Shown: in pieces, positions 30,855 to 33,420 of the stretch | How positions within the stretch are numbered: position 1 is the stretch's first letter | Layout of the letters: each line of letters begins with the position of its first letter | Source: Anaerotruncus sp. | GTDB lineage: Bacteria; Bacillota; Clostridia; Oscillospirales; Ruminococcaceae | Length of the DNA: 33,420 nucleotides | Direction of reading: 5' to 3' | NCBI GenBank assembly: GCA_021770005.1 | Contig: JAETRV010000029.1 | Coordinates: 1 to 33,420, forward strand | Made by a program: the position numbers and the translations under genes | The notes under the pieces: generated by a model | What the model saw: the letters and a program-made list of their open reading frames with translations, nothing else | Told to the model about the DNA's origin: nothing | The model's database searches: none

Positions 30855-31439
30855 TTAGGTTTTGATGGGGCGCAAGCGGTCACCCAGGCCAGCCTGAACC
30901 AGTGCTTTCCGGCAGGCGGGCGCGATCAGTACCGAAGCGATTACCGCCAACACGGCGTTGATTCCGGAGGTCACCATCTTGACCGAACAGGCGGCAATGG
31001 CGGCGTCCAGCGCGCTGCCCTCGAGCACCAGTTCGGTGACAGCTTTGATCAGGTAAAAGGTGGTTGAGAAGCCGGAACCCGCAATCGCGGCAACCAGGTT
31101 AATGCGGTTGTTTTCGCCGGTATGCTCCCCCCAGTGGGCGATCAGGCCGCAAAGGAATGCCATCAGGAAAAAACGGACGAATGTCCACGGCGCGTCATAC
31201 ACGAAAACCGGGTTGGTGAGATCGTAGAGCGCGGAGCCAATCCCTGCGGCAAGCCCGCCGCGGATTCCCCCGAACAGCAGCCCCGCCAGCAGACAGAAGA
31301 TATTCCCGATCTTGAACATTGTCGGGCCTGCGGGGGTCGGAATCTGGATTTTCAGGAATGCGGTGGTCACAAAAACCATCGCCCCCATCAGCCCAACCAC
31401 GACCACGTCATAGGTAGAAAATTTCGACTTTTGTTCCAT
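30855..31439 (-). CDS. ECF transporter S component
   Basis: A 194-residue membrane protein with about six hydrophobic segments, starting STYDVVVVGLMGAMVFVTTAF. It has the VFVTTAFLKIQIPTPAGPTMFKIGN-type N-terminal region of vitamin-binding S components (ECF-type, HmpT/RibU-like fold). MFKIGNIFCLLAGLLFGG matches this group. Substrate candidates are a thiamine precursor, riboflavin or another vitamin; the sequence does not decide. GGGAGGG lies six bases before ATG. It has its own promoter at 31472-31500 with a short leader (no room for a riboswitch) and a palindrome over the -10. Shared ECF modules are not in the window. Confidence 0.85.
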   Translation of the reverse strand: MEQKSKFSTYDVVVVGLMGAMVFVTTAFLKIQIPTPAGPTMFKIGNIFCLLAGLLFGGIRGGLAAGIGSALYDLTNPVFVYDAPWTFVRFFLMAFLCGLIAHWGEHTGENNRINLVAAIAGSGFSTTFYLIKAVTELVLEGSALDAAIAACSVKMVTSGINAVLAVIASVLIAPACRKALVQAGLGDRLRPIKT

Positions 31440-31466
31440 AAAGCACCCTCCCTGTTGAATCTTTTG

Positions 31467-31484
31467 AACCCAGTATACCGGGTT
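31467..31484. promoter_or_regulatory. 18-bp palindrome over the ECF gene -10
   Basis: AACCCAGTATACCGGGTT is an inverted repeat with eight of nine pairs matched. It covers the -10 hexamer of the ECF promoter and fits a dimeric repressor site. Confidence 0.45.
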
Positions 31485-31500
31485 TGAGCTGTCGCTGCAA
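31472..31500 (-). promoter_or_regulatory. Sigma-A promoter of the ECF gene
   Basis: On the minus strand, TTGCAG (31500-31495), a 17-bp spacer and TATACT (31477-31472). The start would lie about 26 bases before the ATG. The rest of 31440-31689 is AT-rich and shows no further gene. Confidence 0.8.
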
Positions 31501-31689
31501 ACCGATCCCTAAGGTTTGGAGGGGCGCTTCCTTTTATGCAAAATGTACAAGATACTCTGTATATAAACCTTTTTATATGGTGAAAAAAACGGTAAAAATG
31601 TAGGAAACGGAGAATGGAAAATAGGAGTTTGTAAAATTGCAATATTTTTGCTTTAAAATCCGTCTTATATTGTGCGAAAAGTAGAAACA

Positions 31690-32445
31690 TCAATCTCCGC
31701 CATATGTTTTTATAAGCAGCTCAAGCTGGGAGAGCAGGTTACGGTTTTTCTCCCGTTCAGCCTCGTAGAGCGCCTTGTAATCACAGTCGTCTACCGGTGG
31801 TTCCAGATGGTTGTAGCCCCCCTCCCGAATCAGCGTGGGATAATCCCGGTAGGAAACGTCGAGGTCCATCACCCCGGTAACCCCGGGGATATTCCCGGAG
31901 CCGCTGTACTGCCAGATGCCCACCTCTCCCGAGTAGGTCAGCTTGCTCGCATACTGCGCGACCCAATGGTCATACTCGGACAACTCCCGGTCGTATACCT
32001 TGGTTTCAAACCAGTCCTTGGAGGCGTACATCATCGGGTAATACCCTTCCTTCTGAATCTCCTGTAGGAATGCAAGGCAGAGATTGGTGCGCTCCCAGCG
32101 GGAAAGCGCGAGAATCTGCGGATCATATTCCTGATCGAACGCGATCGGGAAGGTTAGGCGGTAGGGTTTTATCGCGTCGAGGCAGGTGCGCGCCTCGATC
32201 CGCGCCTGTTCGGTGTTCAGCGCCCGGGAGTACCAATAAACGCCGGTATCCAGTCCGGCAGCCTGGGCCTGTACGAGCTGAGGTACGAACGACTTGCTGA
32301 CATATCCCTCGAATCCCCATGTCTGCCGCACGCCATAGCCCACCCGGATCATCGCGAAAGAGCGTCCGCTTTGCTTGACCGCGGAAAAATCCACAATCCC
32401 GGTCCCGTTATTGTTGTTGGAGCTTGTGTCAATGCCCTGATACAT
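31690..32445 (-). CDS. GH25-family lysozyme (muramidase)
   Basis: A 251-residue glycoside hydrolase 25 that cleaves the beta-1,4 bond between MurNAc and GlcNAc in peptidoglycan. MYQGIDTSSNN at the N-terminus holds the first catalytic-site Asp, FDQEYDP holds the central acidic pair, and VGIWQYSGSG with DLDVSY near the end are typical. After about residue 215 comes a charged helical tail (YKALYEAEREKNRNLLSQL), possibly a short coiled coil. No signal peptide or cell-wall-binding repeat is present. I prefer the start at 32445 because GAGGGG lies nine bases upstream; an ATG at 32454 is too close to it. Confidence 0.92.
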   Translation of the reverse strand: MYQGIDTSSNNNNGTGIVDFSAVKQSGRSFAMIRVGYGVRQTWGFEGYVSKSFVPQLVQAQAAGLDTGVYWYSRALNTEQARIEARTCLDAIKPYRLTFPIAFDQEYDPQILALSRWERTNLCLAFLQEIQKEGYYPMMYASKDWFETKVYDRELSEYDHWVAQYASKLTYSGEVGIWQYSGSGNIPGVTGVMDLDVSYRDYPTLIREGGYNHLEPPVDDCDYKALYEAEREKNRNLLSQLELLIKTYGGD

Positions 32446-32570
32446 ACGTTTCATCCCCTCTATGAATCTCCTTCCATCCTACGGCAAAAATCAGAAAAGG
32501 TGAGGAAAATCCGGCCTTGCTTTTGTTTCGAGGAGATGGTATGCTGAACGATAGAGAGAGGGAGATGCTG

Positions 32571-33278
32571 ATGGCAATCGTTTGTTATGATGGTGCGGAC
32601 CTTTATTATGCGTCTTATGGGCAGGGGGAACCGCTTCTGCTCCTGCATGGGAATGGAGAGGACAGCAGCTACTTTGGGGGGCAGATACCCGAGCTCGAAA
32701 AACAGTATCAGGTCATTGTGATGGATACCCGCGGGCATGGCAGGTCGGGCCGCGGGGAAGGGCCGCTCGATTTTACCCGGTTTGCCCGGGATGCGGCAGC
32801 GGTCCTAGAGGCCCTCGGGCTGCCTTGTGCGCATATCCTCGGTTTTTCGGACGGCGGAAACATCGCGATCCGCCTTGCGCTTGATTTCCCAGAGCGGGTC
32901 CGCTCGCTCATCCTCAATGGGGCCAATCTTGATCCGTCCGGTATCAAATGGACGGTGCAAACACCGATCCTGCTCGGCTACGGGCTTTGCAGGATGATCG
33001 GCCTGCGCGACGCCGGTGCGCGCAAGAAAGCAGATATCCTCGGGCTGATGGTGCATCATCCGCATGTCAGGCCGTCCGAGCTGTCGGCAATTCATGTCCC
33101 TACCCTAGTGATTGCCGGGGAGCACGATATGGTACGGCAGAGCCACACCGAGTTGATTGCCGCCTCAATCCCCCACGCGCGGCTTCGAATCATTCCCGGC
33201 GGCTCCCATGCGGTCGCGGCCCAAAAACCGGCTGTATTTAACCGGGAGGTCCTGCATTTTTTACAGGGCACCGTTTGA
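32571..33278 (+). CDS. Alpha/beta-hydrolase
   Basis: A 235-residue serine hydrolase of the alpha/beta fold. LLLLHGNGEDSSYF is the oxyanion region, LGFSDGGNIA contains the nucleophile Ser in a GxSxG-like motif, IAGEHDMV the catalytic Asp and GGSHAV the His. The substrate is unknown. Two starts are possible: 32571 (MAIVCYDGADLYY) with GAGGGAG six bases upstream, and 32541 with AGGAG five bases upstream. I choose 32571 because the fold starts there and because a weak promoter (TTGCTT, 17 bp, TATGCT at 32540-32545) would place the transcript start after 32541. It is divergent from the lysozyme gene. Confidence 0.9.
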   Translation: MAIVCYDGADLYYASYGQGEPLLLLHGNGEDSSYFGGQIPELEKQYQVIVMDTRGHGRSGRGEGPLDFTRFARDAAAVLEALGLPCAHILGFSDGGNIAIRLALDFPERVRSLILNGANLDPSGIKWTVQTPILLGYGLCRMIGLRDAGARKKADILGLMVHHPHVRPSELSAIHVPTLVIAGEHDMVRQSHTELIAASIPHARLRIIPGGSHAVAAQKPAVFNREVLHFLQGTV

Positions 33279-33282
33279 AAAC

Positions 33283-33420
33283 CCGAAAAGGCCGTCTTTT
33301 CCTACTAAGAACCCGTATTCACAACCGTTTGACGCCGTCTGAACGGGCCTTTTTCCGACCTGCTGCGTTGAAAAACCTTGCAATACACAAAGTATTGTCT
33401 GCGTTTTTTCGCCTTGCAGG
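33283..33420. repeat. Second intergenic repeat type, cut by the window end
   Basis: Starts with AAAAGGCC and has a matching GGGCCTTTTT at about 33346-33355, so a long stem-loop with terminator character follows the hydrolase. Next comes a CAATAC/GTATTG hairpin (33381-33397) flanked by stretches that can pair as GAAAAAAC/GTTTTTC and by duplicated GCAAGG-N7-ACGCAG units on the minus strand. The element resembles an intergenic repeat of gut Ruminococcaceae that I recall only loosely. The end lies beyond the window. Confidence 0.5.

Overview
The window is high-GC DNA with a Firmicutes-type layout: strong AGGAGG-like ribosome binding sites, sigma-A promoters with 17-bp spacers, a rimP-nusA-rnpM-ylxQ-infB-rbfA-nrnA-truB-ribF cluster, a B-type dihydroorotate dehydrogenase with an iron-sulfur PyrK subunit, a BMP-type nucleoside ABC transporter, a small ferredoxin and a Spo0A-type DNA-binding domain protein. 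This suggests an anaerobic, probably spore-forming member of the Clostridia (Oscillospirales/Ruminococcaceae-like). That placement is inferred from gene content and order, not from a marker search.

Left part (1-6.3 kb, almost all minus strand): glnS and gltX, then a small locus at about 3.65-3.95 kb that looks like an undescribed type I toxin-antitoxin pair. It has a 41-codon ORF with a sequestered Shine-Dalgarno sequence and an antisense RNA with its own promoter and terminator. Next come ruvX, pyrD and pyrK, a pyrimidine operon read leftward from a promoter near 6.25 kb.

From 6.3 to 17.5 kb: a small dimeric alpha/beta-barrel protein (minus), queT and an NAD-kinase-like protein (plus, with a candidate preQ1-type leader), a UvrD-type helicase carrying an inserted DEDDh exonuclease domain (minus), a 420-bp block made of perfect hairpins, a four-gene BMP nucleoside transporter operon and xpt (minus). 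The last five genes form a purine salvage block.

From 17.5 to 29 kb (plus strand): an XRE-cupin regulator with an acyl-CoA synthetase, then the translation and transcription cluster from rimP to ribF. This cluster combines ribosome maturation, NusA, IF2, nanoRNA degradation, tRNA pseudouridylation and flavin cofactor synthesis.

Right part (29-33.4 kb): ferredoxin (minus), pentapeptide-repeat protein (plus), a receiver-less Spo0A_C protein preceded by a perfect 0A box and coupled to a small unknown ORF (minus), an ECF transporter S component (minus), a GH25 lysozyme without signal peptide (minus), an alpha/beta hydrolase (plus) and the start of another intergenic repeat.

Running through the window is a family of at least seven modular intergenic elements, up to about 300 bp. 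Their stems differ in sequence between copies but keep perfect pairing. No tRNA, rRNA, CRISPR array, transposase or integrase gene was found.
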